A stretch of 64,000 bases of DNA from an uncultured Methanobrevibacter sp. (GCF_902784195.1 NZ_CACZTX010000004.1:1-64000), one strand, 5' to 3'; positions 29,212 through 37,912 are shown, numbered from the stretch's first letter. Notes: generated by a model from the letters alone, not told the origin. Program-made: numbers and translations.

Positions 29212-30207
29212 ATGAAAATGTATTATGATGACGATGTTGACGCAGAAGTCGTTGCAGACAAAACCATTGCTGTAATCGGATATGGAAGTCAAGGACGTGG
29301 TCAATCTAGAAACATGGCTGACAGTGGATTAAATGTAATTGTTGGTCTTAGAGAAGGAGGTTCATCCTGGCAAAAAGCTGTTGATGATGGAATGAATGTA
29401 AAAACTATTGAAGAAGCTGCTGAAGCTGCAGACATTATCCACATCTTATTACCTGATGAAACCCAAGAAAAAGTTTACAAAGAACAAATCGCTCCTTATG
29501 TTGAAGCTGGAAACACAATTTCATTCTCTCACGGTTACAACATTCACTTTGGATTAATCCAACCTGGAGAAGATGTAAACATTGTAATGTTTGCACCTAA
29601 AGGACCTGGTTCTCGTGTCAGAACCACTTACTTAGACGGTTTCGGTATTCCTGGTCTCGTAGCTATTGAACAAGATGCTACCGGTGACGCATTGCAAATT
29701 GCATTAGGTATGGCAAAAGCTGTTGGCCTTACCAGAGCAGGTGTAATTGAAACCACCTTCCAAGAAGAAACTGAAACTGACTTATTCGGTGAACAAGCAG
29801 TATTATGTGGTGGACTCAGTGCACTTATCAAAGCAGGATTTGAAACTTTAGTAGAAGCAGGTTACCAACCTGAAATCGCTTACTTTGAAACCTGTCACGA
29901 AGTAAAACTCATTGTAGATGATATCTACGAAAACGGTATGGCTGGAATGTGGCATGATGTAAGTAACACTGCTGAATACGGTGGATTAACCAGAGGTAAC
30001 AGAATTATCACTGATGCTACTAAAGCTGAAATGAAAGCAATCTTAACCGAAATCCAAGATGGAACCTTCAAAAAACAATTTGCAGATGAAAACGCAACTG
30101 ATGCAGCAAACTTAAAAGAAATGAGAGCTGCTGAAGAAAAAGAAGACATCGAAATTGTCGGTAAAAGATTAAGAATTGCTTGTGGATTACAAAAAGAAGA
30201 TGAATAA
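29212..30207 (+). CDS. ilvC: Ketol-acid reductoisomerase
   Basis: A 331-residue class I enzyme converting acetolactate to dihydroxyisovalerate with NADPH and Mg. [17 protein letters not shown] is the nucleotide-binding loop; catalytic His/Lys lie in [11 protein letters not shown] and [10 protein letters not shown]; Mg ligands lie in [12 protein letters not shown] and FETCHE. Codons such as AAA, GAA and CAA are strongly preferred, suggesting high expression. AAGGAGTC precedes ATG. It is followed immediately by copy 2 of the 3' hairpin element. Confidence 0.96.
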   Translation: MKMYYDDDVDAEVVADKTIAVIGYGSQGRGQSRNMADSGLNVIVGLREGGSSWQKAVDDGMNVKTIEEAAEAADIIHILLPDETQEKVYKEQIAPYVEAGNTISFSHGYNIHFGLIQPGEDVNIVMFAPKGPGSRVRTTYLDGFGIPGLVAIEQDATGDALQIALGMAKAVGLTRAGVIETTFQEETETDLFGEQAVLCGGLSALIKAGFETLVEAGYQPEIAYFETCHEVKLIVDDIYENGMAGMWHDVSNTAEYGGLTRGNRIITDATKAEMKAILTEIQDGTFKKQFADENATDAANLKEMRAAEEKEDIEIVGKRLRIACGLQKEDE

Positions 30208-30252
30208 CCAAGCTTTTTAGCCTTCGGCTAAAAACCTTGACCAAAATTTTTT
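30208..30252 (+). repeat. 3' hairpin element, copy 2 (after ilvC)
   Basis: CCAAGC begins the base after the stop. TTTTTAGCC and GGCTAAAAA form a 9-bp stem with a TTC loop; outer AAG/CTT pairs across a C-C mismatch; then GACCAAAA and six Ts. A second hairpin (ACTAGT-6-ACTAGT) and a T-rich run follow to about 30300. Confidence 0.82.
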
Positions 30253-30494
30253 ACTAGTTACTATACTAGTTTCTTCTTTCTTTTTTATTTTTTCTTTTTT
30301 TAGTTATTTTTACAATATTATCTATTTTTATCAAATTTTTCTTTCAAACTTTTTAAATACTTCTTGTTTTTAAATATTATATAAAAGTTTTTAAACTATG
30401 CCAAATATATCTAAATTAACTAATGAAAACTCTAATTAATTTCAAATTTTAAATTATTATTCTTTAAAATTTTAAAAAATTTATTGTGATTAAA

Positions 30495-31496
30495 ATGGTA
30501 TTTGTAGGTATGGATCATGGAACTACCGGCATTTCATTTGCAATAATGAATGAGAGGCAAGTTCTTGATGTTTTTAAGATATCTCGTGAAGATAGTAAGG
30601 CTGGAAAAGTGTCAGCTATTGAAGAGTTGTCTAAACGTATAGATTTGGATGATATTGAATTAATGATTATCACTTATGCAATGGGGGATGGAATCAGCAC
30701 CATTCTTCCAATGGAAAGGGTTGAAAACAGAGGAATTCTTTCAATTGGCGGTGCAGGTAAGGTAACTGGTGGAGGAACATCAGTTTATTCAGAAATTGAA
30801 AATGCTGACTTGCCGGTATTGATGATTCCAGGAATTCATAAGAATTGCGAGTGGCTAGACCCATTATTCAGAGCAGCTTATTCCCATCATGCAAGCCCTG
30901 AAAAAATAAGCATTGTCTATAACGCTTATCTTGAAACCAATTGGGAAAACATGATTGTTGCAGACATCAGTTCCAACAGCGTTGACTTGCTTGTTGAAGA
31001 TGGCATTATAAAAGGAGCTATTGATGCTTGTTGCGGTGCAATGGGTGTTGTTCATGGTCCTCTTGACTTGGAAATGATTCGGGACATCGATGATGGAAAA
31101 CGCACAGCAAATGAATGCTTCTCACATGCAGGAGCTATAAAGATTGCTGGAATTGACAATAAGGTTGCATTCATGAAGGATGAGCTTTTAAACAATTACA
31201 GAAATGGTGATGAGAAAGCAAAGCTTGCTATCGACACTATGATAATGACTGTAGCTATGGAAATAGCAGGATTGATAGCAGTCAGTAAAAATGAGATTGA
31301 AGGAATTGTTCTTACAGGGTCTATGGGTTCTATGAAAGATCCTGTTGATTTTGAGAAAGAGTTGAACAAGTACTTCAAGAACAAGTACCCAACCAAGATC
31401 ATTTCAAGCGAATCTGGAGCTATTGGTGCAGCACAGATTGCAAGGGATATTGCTCATGGAAAAAGAGAAATCATGGGTATAAAAGTTGAGCTTTAA
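30495..31496 (+). CDS. Methanogenesis marker protein 12, ASKHA-fold
   Basis: A 333-residue protein of a family found in methanogens (marker 12). The N-terminus VFVGMDHGTTGISFAIM is an actin/sugar-kinase (ASKHA) phosphate-1 loop; IVADISSNSVDLLVEDG and GIVLTGSMGSM fit the second and adenosine loops. It is related to BadF/BadG-type ATPases, but the reaction is not known to me. ATG is preferred over a GTG three codons earlier because GTGAT there is itself a good ribosome site. It is followed by a perfect hairpin terminator. Confidence 0.82.
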   Translation: MVFVGMDHGTTGISFAIMNERQVLDVFKISREDSKAGKVSAIEELSKRIDLDDIELMIITYAMGDGISTILPMERVENRGILSIGGAGKVTGGGTSVYSEIENADLPVLMIPGIHKNCEWLDPLFRAAYSHHASPEKISIVYNAYLETNWENMIVADISSNSVDLLVEDGIIKGAIDACCGAMGVVHGPLDLEMIRDIDDGKRTANECFSHAGAIKIAGIDNKVAFMKDELLNNYRNGDEKAKLAIDTMIMTVAMEIAGLIAVSKNEIEGIVLTGSMGSMKDPVDFEKELNKYFKNKYPTKIISSESGAIGAAQIARDIAHGKREIMGIKVEL

Positions 31497-31528
31497 TTGT
31501 ATACAAGTTGTATACAATATATTTTTTT
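31497..31528 (+). terminator. Hairpin terminator after methanogenesis marker 12
   Basis: TTGTATACA and TGTATACAA form a perfect 9-bp stem with loop AGT, starting right after the stop codon and followed by eight or more Ts. Confidence 0.82.
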
Positions 31529-31734
31529 TAAACTATTTTTCTATTTTTTTCTGTATTCTTTGATTTTAAATTTTTTAAAAAAAGACTTTAAAATTCATGC
31601 TTTAAAAAAATACACATTATTTTTTCTTTTTTATAAAAATTTTTTCTACAATAGAAAATTAAAAATAGCTATTTTAAAATAGGGATAAATAATTTTTTAA
31701 AATGATTATATAATAAATTTCATGAAATAAATAA

Positions 31735-31774
31735 AAAAATAAAAATAGTAAAATTTAGAGAAATATTCTCTAAA
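31735..31774 (-). terminator. Hairpin terminator downstream of uppP
   Basis: TTTAGAGAA and TTCTCTAAA form a 9-bp stem with loop ATA, 18 nt past the uppP stop and followed by T-rich sequence on the minus strand. A T-run on the plus side means it could also act in the other direction. Confidence 0.65.
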
Positions 31775-31791
31775 CTTTTTTTTTAAGTTGA

Positions 31792-32616
31792 TTAGAGTAT
31801 TAAACTTCCAATCAAGACGATTAATCCTACAATCCAACAGTAGTATGCGAATATGTCCAAGCTTTTTTCTCTAACGATTTTAAGCAATACGCTAATAGCT
31901 AAGTATCCTGAAATAACTGCAACGACAAATCCTGCAATGCAAGCACCTATTTCAATATTTCCTCCGCTTAAATCCTTGAGTTGGAAAACCGCCGCACCTA
32001 AAATTGCTGGAATTGATAAGATGAAACTGAATTTTGCTGCAAATTCCTTATCCAATCCTGCAAACAATCCAGCAGCTATTGTGGTACCTGAACGAGAAAG
32101 TCCTGGCAATACAGCTAATGCTTGTCCGCATCCCATGATAAGAGCTTCTTTAATGGTCACGTTTCTAACATCTATTCTGCCGCTGTTCATTCTTTGGGAT
32201 GCATATAAAAGACAACCGGTTACTAAAAGTAGGAATGCAGGTATGGTCAATCCCTGAAACATTGATTCAATCATATCGTTGAACAATACTCCCACAACAC
32301 CTACAGGAATGGTAGCCAATATTGTAAGCCAAGCCAATTTCTTGTAAGGGTCTTTCTTGATTTCTCCCATGAAATTCCCGTTCTTTAAGTCAACAAGACT
32401 TAAAAGGAATCCTTTAATCATATTTACAATATCATTAAAGAAATACACTATTACAGCCACAAGGGTTCCTACGTGCATCAACACATCAAAGGCAAGTCCT
32501 ACATCGCTTACGCCTAATGCCTGTTGAGCAAAAATCAAATGAGCAGAACTGCTTACAGGCAGAAATTCAGTTAATCCTTGGACAAGTCCAATGATTATTG
32601 CTTGAAAAATATCCAT
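31792..32616 (-). CDS. uppP: Undecaprenyl-diphosphatase-like lipid phosphatase
   Basis: A 274-residue membrane protein with about eight helices. The two family motifs are EFLPVSSSAHLIF near the N-terminus and LPGLSRSGTTIAAGLF in the second half. Bacterial UppP/BacA recycles the lipid carrier of wall synthesis. In a pseudomurein archaeon the substrate would be an equivalent polyprenyl diphosphate, an inference that fits the Mur ligases in this window. It is monocistronic between marker 12 and ilvE. Confidence 0.92.
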   Translation of the reverse strand: MDIFQAIIIGLVQGLTEFLPVSSSAHLIFAQQALGVSDVGLAFDVLMHVGTLVAVIVYFFNDIVNMIKGFLLSLVDLKNGNFMGEIKKDPYKKLAWLTILATIPVGVVGVLFNDMIESMFQGLTIPAFLLLVTGCLLYASQRMNSGRIDVRNVTIKEALIMGCGQALAVLPGLSRSGTTIAAGLFAGLDKEFAAKFSFILSIPAILGAAVFQLKDLSGGNIEIGACIAGFVVAVISGYLAISVLLKIVREKSLDIFAYYCWIVGLIVLIGSLIL

Positions 32617-32671
32617 TATTTCAACTCGTTTATTTTTTTATAAGAATTTTAATTCAGTTAAGTCTTAAAAA

Positions 32672-32716
32672 GTTTTAAAAAAAATTTAATTAACTCATGT
32701 CTATTCGACATAAGTT
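32672..32716 (-). terminator. Hairpin terminator overlapping the ilvE stop codon
   Basis: AGTTAA and GACAT arms pair with TTAACT and ATGTC (11 bp with one mismatch, 5-nt loop). The stop codon is inside, and a T-run follows on the minus strand. Confidence 0.72.
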
Positions 32717-33624
32717 AACCAATTATGAATGTCTTCAGATCTTCCATATACTGCATCGAAGTATTTTTCTTGCAATTCTTTAGTTACAGGTCCTCTTGAT
32801 CCAATACCAATTTGTCTGTTGTCAATTGCACGGATTGGAGTAACTTCTGCTGCACTTCCAGTAAAGAATACTTCATCAGCTAAGTATAATCTTTCTCTTG
32901 AGATGGTTTCTTCAGAAACTTCATAACCTAAGTCTTTTGCAATGGTCATGATACTGTCCCTGGTAATTCCTCTAAGAATGGAAGAACCTAAATCTGGAGT
33001 GATGATTTTTCCATTTTCTACGATGAAAATGTTTTCTCCACTACCTTCTGCAACATGTCCATGATAATCTAATTGTATAGCTTCATCGTATCCATGTTCT
33101 CCTGCTTCCAAGTTAGCAAGTTGGGAGTTCATGTAGTTAGCTGCAGCTTTTGCAAGAACAGGTAATGTTCCTGGTGCAGGTTTTCTCCAGGTGGAAATAC
33201 CGATGTTTGCACCTTGTTCCATTTCCTCTTCTCCAATGTATGCTCCCCATTCCCACACAGCAATGGTAGTGTTTACAGGACAGTTTAATGGGTTTACACC
33301 TAATTCACCAAAGCCTCTGAAAGTGATTGGTCTGATGTAACATCCTTTTAAGTTGTTTTCCTTAATGGTTTCTATGATTGCATCACAGATTTCCTCTTGA
33401 GTAAATGGAATTTCCATTTTGTAAATTTTAGCGGAATCAAATAATCTTTGTACGTGTTCTTTTAAACGGAATACAGCAGGTCCATTTTCAGTTTCATAAC
33501 ATCTTATACCTTCGAATACTGCAGTTCCATAGTGGACTACGTGAGAGAGAACGCTGATTTTAGCATCTTTTAATGCTACAAATTCTCCATCCATCCAAAC
33601 TTTTAAATTTTCATCAAATGCCAT
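32701..33624 (-). CDS. ilvE: Branched-chain amino acid aminotransferase
   Basis: A 307-residue fold-type IV PLP enzyme, last step of valine, leucine and isoleucine synthesis. [45 protein letters not shown] and the C-terminal [22 protein letters not shown] are family landmarks; the PLP lysine lies in [10 protein letters not shown]. Length is normal. AGGTGAAA before ATG is a strong ribosome site. It faces away from the tRNA-Val pair. Confidence 0.96.
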   Translation of the reverse strand: MAFDENLKVWMDGEFVALKDAKISVLSHVVHYGTAVFEGIRCYETENGPAVFRLKEHVQRLFDSAKIYKMEIPFTQEEICDAIIETIKENNLKGCYIRPITFRGFGELGVNPLNCPVNTTIAVWEWGAYIGEEEMEQGANIGISTWRKPAPGTLPVLAKAAANYMNSQLANLEAGEHGYDEAIQLDYHGHVAEGSGENIFIVENGKIITPDLGSSILRGITRDSIMTIAKDLGYEVSEETISRERLYLADEVFFTGSAAEVTPIRAIDNRQIGIGSRGPVTKELQEKYFDAVYGRSEDIHNWLTYVE

Positions 33625-33892
33625 ATTTTCACCTTTTGTTTTTTTAAAAGTATTTATTTAATGTCAAATTTTAATGTCAATGTAGTTAGTTAAGAATTGT
33701 TTTATTTAATCAGCACTTTGGGTTGATTAAAAGTTTTTAAAAAATAATTCCTTTATTAACTATTTATTTTTTATATTTTAAATATATTGCTTATTTTAAG
33801 GATTTTTCATTAGATATTTTTGTATTTTATTCATTTATAGCTTATTTTTTTAAGATAACCTCTAAGATTTTTATTTTAAATCTTTTCCATCG
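33625..33892. other. AT-rich region between ilvE and the tRNA-Val pair
   Basis: No gene seen. It contains the ilvE promoter side near 33650-33700 (minus strand) and a long T/A-rich stretch. Nothing with stable secondary structure stands out. Confidence 0.35.
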
Positions 33893-33906
33893 AAAGTTTT
33901 AAATAA
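33893..33906 (+). promoter_or_regulatory. Promoter (BRE-TATA) of the first tRNA-Val
   Basis: GAAAG followed by TTTTAAATA, centred about 33 bp before the mature tRNA 5' end, matches an archaeal BRE plus TATA box. Confidence 0.5.
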
Positions 33907-33934
33907 GATGTTAACAATATTTATTATGTAGTAT

Positions 33935-34006
33935 GGTTCCGTGGTCTAGGGGTATGATATCTCGCTTACAACGAGAGGATCACGAGTTCGAATCTCGTCG
34001 GAACCA
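33935..34006 (+). tRNA. tRNA-Val (anticodon UAC), copy 1
   Basis: A 72-nt cloverleaf: acceptor GGTTCCG/CGGAACC, anticodon stem TCTCG/CGAGA with loop CTTACAA (anticodon TAC), T-arm ACGAG-TTCGAAT-CTCGT, discriminator A. CCA is not encoded. It is identical to the second copy 128 bp downstream. Confidence 0.97.
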
Positions 34007-34008
34007 CT

Positions 34009-34054
34009 CCCAAGCTTTTTGACCTTCGGTCAAAAACCTTGACCAAAATTTTTT
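34009..34054 (+). repeat. 3' hairpin element, copy 3 (after tRNA-Val copy 1)
   Basis: Two bases after the tRNA end. TTTTTGACC and GGTCAAAAA form a 9-bp stem with a TTC loop, outer AAG/CTT, then GACCAAAA and six Ts. A second hairpin (TTTTCTCA / TGAGAAAA) and a T-run follow to about 34081. This copy can also pair GGTCAA with TTGACC as an alternative fold. Confidence 0.82.
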
Positions 34055-34103
34055 CTCATTTTTTGAGAAAATTTTTTTTTACTTTATTTTTTGAATTAAT
34101 TTT

Positions 34104-34111
34104 TTTATAAA
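34104..34111 (+). promoter_or_regulatory. TATA box of the second tRNA-Val
   Basis: TTTTATAA, about 27 bp before the tRNA 5' end, so the second copy has its own promoter and the element upstream probably ends the first transcript. Confidence 0.5.
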
Positions 34112-34134
34112 CTTTAATTCTATTTTTTTGCAAT

Positions 34135-34206
34135 GGTTCCGTGGTCTAGGGGTATGATATCTCGCTTACAACGAGAGGATCACGAGTTCGAATCTCGTCG
34201 GAACCA
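34135..34206 (+). tRNA. tRNA-Val (anticodon UAC), copy 2
   Basis: Identical over all 72 nt to copy 1, including the bases AT just before the acceptor stem. It is followed by AACTTTTTTTT-like sequence, without the 3' hairpin element. Confidence 0.97.
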
Positions 34207-34457
34207 CTTCTCAACTTTTTTTTTGAAATTTTTTTATCATTCATTTCTTTTCAATTAGCTATTTTTAGTTCCCATTCATCTGTTCGTTAATGATAGAATA
34301 ATTATTTTTTTTAAAAACTAATTTTTAAAATCAGATAAAAAAGATGAAATAAGTAATTTTTTTTAAATAAGAATAATGAAAAAAATAAAAATAAAAATAG
34401 TGGTTTAAAAAATTTAAATTAAGATTTGGTTGAAACGCTTTGTGTAAAAGCACTGAT

Positions 34458-35591
34458 TTAGAAAGCAACAATCAATATCATAATTATTACTAATGAAATA
34501 AAGAACACGATTGATCCTTTTACTAAAACATCCGCTTCTTTGTCTGAGTATAATACGATACCATAAGACAAAATCAATGCTATTACTAGTTCAGCAATAC
34601 CTAAGTATCCTGTAGGCACTTTTACTATTTTTCCAAGGATAAATCCAATTAAATATGAAATGATGACTACCACAGCAACAGATGCTATAGGATTGCTTAA
34701 TATAGGTTTTATAATTTCTCCCCAAGGTTTTCTTGGCTTTTGAGGAACATGTCCACTAAAATTGCTTAAAGCATTGTCAGAAGATGAGAAGAAACTATGG
34801 TTGTTTGTAGGCCTATTGCTTCTTTGGCTAAGTGAGCCAACTCTTCTATTTCCTGAAAGGGACGGAGCCCTTCTTCTTTTTGGAGCTTGTTGCTGACGGT
34901 TTGCAAATAATGTGCTAGCTGGGCCTGAATAGTTGTCTCTTGGAGTTTTATTTAAAAATTCAGCACGGTATAGGTCATCATCATACTCACTGTAATGACT
35001 TAATTCCAATCCGCCCACTTCATCCTCATAATATTCCATGTCTTCAGAGAATTCCTCATAACCTTCATAAGCACCTTGAAGCCTATTATATGACCTGTCA
35101 TCATCATAATCCCTATTATAATTTGATGTATTGTCAATATAATCTCTATTAACATCTCTATTATAGAATGAATCGCTATCAATATCTGTTAGTCTGCTTG
35201 CTCCACGGTCTAATCTTGACTTAGTTTCCTTGTTTTTATTTGAATATTTTTTAGCTAAAGTGACAAGGTTGTTTCTATCGATCAATTTGATCTTTCTCTC
35301 TTCAGCATATCTTTTCGCTTGAGAGGAAAAACCGGAACTGGTTACAACAGCTACTTTGGAGGCTCTAAGTTTTTTACCAATGACTTCCATTTCCTTTAAA
35401 ACATCGATTCCAACTTCCCAGTCCTTATCGTAGTTTTTACATGCAACCACTAAACCAAAATCCCCCATGGATGTTTGAAGGATTGCATATATGTCTACAA
35501 CCTGTTGTGATGTCTTAAAATTTTTATAAACTTTAAAGCCAGAATCTTCAAGAACTTTAGCTATAAAATTCACTAATTGTGGCTTTTCCAC
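34458..35591 (-). CDS. Membrane-tethered Mrr-like (PD-(D/E)xK) nuclease domain protein
   Basis: A 377-residue protein from a GTG start with AAGGTGAAA upstream. Residues 1-110 resemble the Mrr-type restriction endonuclease domain: Asp33 in VVDIYAIL and GLVVACK with Lys52 fit the D...xxK catalytic pattern, followed by VLKEMEVIGKKLRASKVAVVTSSGFSSQA. Residues about 115-290 are a low-complexity linker rich in Asp, Tyr, Asn, Arg and Ser, with a basic patch (PKRRRAPS). The last 85 residues form three membrane helices. Membrane anchoring of an Mrr-like domain is unusual. Activity is unproven, as the usual acidic residue before the lysine is Ala or Cys here. It is divergent from thyA. Confidence 0.8.
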   Translation of the reverse strand: MEKPQLVNFIAKVLEDSGFKVYKNFKTSQQVVDIYAILQTSMGDFGLVVACKNYDKDWEVGIDVLKEMEVIGKKLRASKVAVVTSSGFSSQAKRYAEERKIKLIDRNNLVTLAKKYSNKNKETKSRLDRGASRLTDIDSDSFYNRDVNRDYIDNTSNYNRDYDDDRSYNRLQGAYEGYEEFSEDMEYYEDEVGGLELSHYSEYDDDLYRAEFLNKTPRDNYSGPASTLFANRQQQAPKRRRAPSLSGNRRVGSLSQRSNRPTNNHSFFSSSDNALSNFSGHVPQKPRKPWGEIIKPILSNPIASVAVVVIISYLIGFILGKIVKVPTGYLGIAELVIALILSYGIVLYSDKEADVLVKGSIVFFISLVIIMILIVAF

Positions 35592-35670
35592 GGTTTCACC
35601 TTATCTTAATTTTAATATAATATATTTATATTTTCTCAATATATAATTTTTATTAAATTTTTCTAAAAAA

Positions 35671-35770
35671 TTAATCAATTTCACTAATATCATCATTCAA
35701 TTTCCATAGTTTTTCTCATTTTAATCAATTTCATTGATATCTTCATTTAATTTTCATAATTTTTTTCATT
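35671..35770. repeat. 50-bp imperfect tandem duplication upstream of thyA
   Basis: Two adjacent 50-bp units both begin TTAATCAATTTCA and run through TTTTTCTCATT or TTTTTTTCATT. They lie between divergent genes, and no coding capacity is visible. Confidence 0.55.
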
Positions 35771-35849
35771 TTTTCAAATTTTTTCATAATATTTATAATC
35801 ATGAAAAAATATATTATTATTAATTATATAATCTGATTAAACATTAAAT

Positions 35850-35891
35850 TTAAACATTAATTTTTAAAAGTTAAACATTAATTTTTAAAAG
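35850..35891. repeat. Perfect 21-bp tandem repeat in the thyA leader/promoter
   Basis: Two exact copies of a 21-nt unit beginning TTAAACATTAATTTTTAAAA, with a partial third copy just upstream (35838). The repeat ends 42 bp before the thyA ATG and contains TATA-like sequence. Confidence 0.6.
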
Positions 35892-35933
35892 ATTTAGATT
35901 ATTTTTTAATTATAATTTTAAGGAACGTTTATT

Positions 35934-36632
35934 ATGTTATCTATTGGTCAATGTTACTTAGATTTTGTTGATAAAATCTTAAAAGAAGGAAAGGAAACCT
36001 ATAAGGACAGTGATCATCATTTAAAAGAAAGTCTTGGTAATTATTATTATATTGATGATCCGTTGGATTTAAAATTCAGAGCAAAATATCAGCACATGAC
36101 TCCTGAATTGATGTTGGAAGAGATCAAAAGCGGAAAATTTGATATTCCTTCATGCCCTATAAAAGGAGACGCATTGTATGAATATGTTAAATCCTTTGAA
36201 ATCAGAGATGATCAAGGTTTTGTTTACACTTATCCTAATCGTATCTTGGAGCATTTTGGTGTAGACCAATTTGAAACCATGAAACAAAGAATCCTAACTG
36301 CTACTGGAAGTAATCGTGCAGTTGCTGTTACAATTGACCCGGCATTGGATGGAGATAGGGAAGACATTCCTTGCTTGCAGGTTATACAGATTCTTGTCAG
36401 GGATGGGGAATTAACCATTCACTGTTTCTTCCGTTCCAATGACATTTTCGGAGCATTTTATTCCAACATGTTTTTCATAACATACATTGGAATCAAAATG
36501 AAAGAGGAAGTGAATAAGGAAATCATGGGAGATAAACTAAACTTCGGTGGTCTTCATTACCATTCCACTTCTGGCCACATATACAGCAATGATATGAGGG
36601 CAGCTAGAAAATTGATTTCTGCAAATAAATAA
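35934..36632 (+). CDS. thyA: Thymidylate synthase, archaeal ThyA type
   Basis: A 232-residue enzyme making dTMP from dUMP. Catalytic Cys147 is in DIPCLQVIQI; FRSNDIFGAFYSN is the nucleotide-binding motif. It is shorter than bacterial ThyA, lacking much of the N-terminal part, as in other methanogens, whose enzymes are thought to use a methanopterin carbon donor. AAGGAACG upstream of ATG is the likely ribosome site. It is divergent from the Mrr-like gene across 342 bp with tandem repeats. Confidence 0.92.
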   Translation: MLSIGQCYLDFVDKILKEGKETYKDSDHHLKESLGNYYYIDDPLDLKFRAKYQHMTPELMLEEIKSGKFDIPSCPIKGDALYEYVKSFEIRDDQGFVYTYPNRILEHFGVDQFETMKQRILTATGSNRAVAVTIDPALDGDREDIPCLQVIQILVRDGELTIHCFFRSNDIFGAFYSNMFFITYIGIKMKEEVNKEIMGDKLNFGGLHYHSTSGHIYSNDMRAARKLISANK

Positions 36633-36638
36633 TTTTAG

Positions 36639-36675
36639 AGCTAATGTTTTAAATTAGCTTCTTTTTTTATTCTTT
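36639..36675 (+). terminator. Hairpin terminator after thyA
   Basis: AGCTAAT and ATTAGCT form a 7-bp stem, loop of 7, six bases after the stop and followed by a T-run. Confidence 0.75.
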
Positions 36676-36770
36676 ATTCATTTTATTGAGAATAAATTTA
36701 TTTTATCATTTTAATTCGAGAGGAAATAATTTTATCATATTTTTCTAATTTTTATTGTTTGTTGATTCGT

Positions 36771-37550
36771 ATGAAAATTTTATTATCTAATGATGATGGT
36801 GTAGATGCATCAGGAATTTTAGCAGCTAAGCAAGTTGCTGATGAATTTGGAAAAACCTTTGTGGTTGCACCATCTAAACAGCAAAGCGGAATCGGTCATG
36901 CATTGACTCTTGTTGAACCTATTAGGGTGAATGAAGTCAATTTGAGAGATGGTGACATTGGATATGGGGTGACTGGAACTCCTACAGATGCAGTGACTAT
37001 AGGCATTTATGAAATAATGGATGATTGGCCTGACTTGGTGATTTCTGGAATAAACACTGGAAGAAACACAGGTAAAGGAGAACTATCCACCTCTGGTACA
37101 ATTGGTGCTGCAACAGAGGCTGCTTCTCTTGGAATTCCTGCAATTGCTGTGAGCCAGCACACTCCTGATGACAATATCAAGTTTGATGAAGGCCATATTG
37201 AAATTGACTTTTCATCAAGCCAAAAGGTCTTAAGGGAACTTATCCAAAAAGTCATTGATAATGGATTTCCAGAAGGGGTTGACATATTGAACTTGAATGT
37301 TCCAGCTGATCCTGATTCCTATGAACCTAAAATATGTCCATTGGCTACAAGAATGTATGAGCCTGTTGTTGAAATGCGTATAGACCCAAGGGGAAGACCT
37401 TATTATTGGATTGATGGCGCTTTTTACGAAGGAAATCCTAAAGACAGTGATGACTATGTCCTTTTAGAGGAGAATGTGCCTACATTGACTCCTTTGATCT
37501 TGGATATGGCTCATGATTTGGATGCCTTAAATGCATGGTATGACAAATGA
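36771..37550 (+). CDS. surE: 5'-/3'-nucleotidase SurE
   Basis: A 259-residue metal-dependent phosphatase of nucleoside monophosphates. MKILLSNDDGVDASGI carries the Asp-Asp metal site; VSGINTGRNTGKGELSTSGTIGAATEA and the AP/SKQQSGIG loop complete the active site. Length is normal. ATG is preferred over a TTG four codons earlier; neither has a clear ribosome site. Together with the neighbouring thyA and rdgB (4.7 kb away) it fits nucleotide-pool maintenance. Confidence 0.93.
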   Translation: MKILLSNDDGVDASGILAAKQVADEFGKTFVVAPSKQQSGIGHALTLVEPIRVNEVNLRDGDIGYGVTGTPTDAVTIGIYEIMDDWPDLVISGINTGRNTGKGELSTSGTIGAATEAASLGIPAIAVSQHTPDDNIKFDEGHIEIDFSSSQKVLRELIQKVIDNGFPEGVDILNLNVPADPDSYEPKICPLATRMYEPVVEMRIDPRGRPYYWIDGAFYEGNPKDSDDYVLLEENVPTLTPLILDMAHDLDALNAWYDK

Positions 37551-37679
37551 TTAAATTTTATTTCATAATACACAAACAATATATAATATAAGATACATAG
37601 TAAAATTAATTATAATTAAAATAATTGGGATAATTAAGATAATTAAATTCAATTTATAAAAAATTTTAGGAGATAAAAC

Positions 37680-37826
37680 ATGTCTGTAAACCAACTTGAA
37701 GCTACATTACAAGCTGTTACACACACTTTAGCAAAATTGGAAAAAGAAGGGTGCAATGATGAAAAGCTTTTAAAAGAGCTTAGAAAAGAAAGAGATAAAC
37801 TTTTAAATGAGTTAAATTTAAACTAA
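37680..37826 (+). CDS. Small 48-residue helical protein
   Basis: ATG with a strong AGGAGAT ribosome site 7 nt upstream, reading MSVNQLEATLQAVTHTLAKL and ending KLLNELNLN. The heptad pattern (L at regular spacing, KELRKERDKLLNEL) predicts one or two helices forming a coiled coil. No known family recognised. It sits 130 bp after surE and 198 bp before the Sm-like gene. The ribosome site, AT-rich flanks and clean helix make it a likely real gene of unknown function. Confidence 0.7.
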   Translation: MSVNQLEATLQAVTHTLAKLEKEGCNDEKLLKELRKERDKLLNELNLN

Positions 37827-37849
37827 TTTAGTCATTATTGTTTCTTAAT

Positions 37850-37912
37850 CTATTCTTATTTCAATTTATTCTATTCTTATTTCAATTAATTCAATTCTTA
37901 TTTCAATTGATT
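37850..37912. repeat. Three tandem 21-bp repeats before the Sm-like gene
   Basis: Three adjacent units share CTTATTTCAATT (CTATTCTTATTTCAATT twice, CAATTCTTATTTCAATT once) at an exact 21-bp period. An 18-bp part of the third unit recurs at about 39502 upstream of kae1-bud32. Confidence 0.55.

Noticed and set aside
31497-31682. A 61-codon open frame rich in Phe, Leu and Lys
   Set aside because: It starts inside a perfect terminator hairpin, has no ribosome site and is translated T-run sequence.
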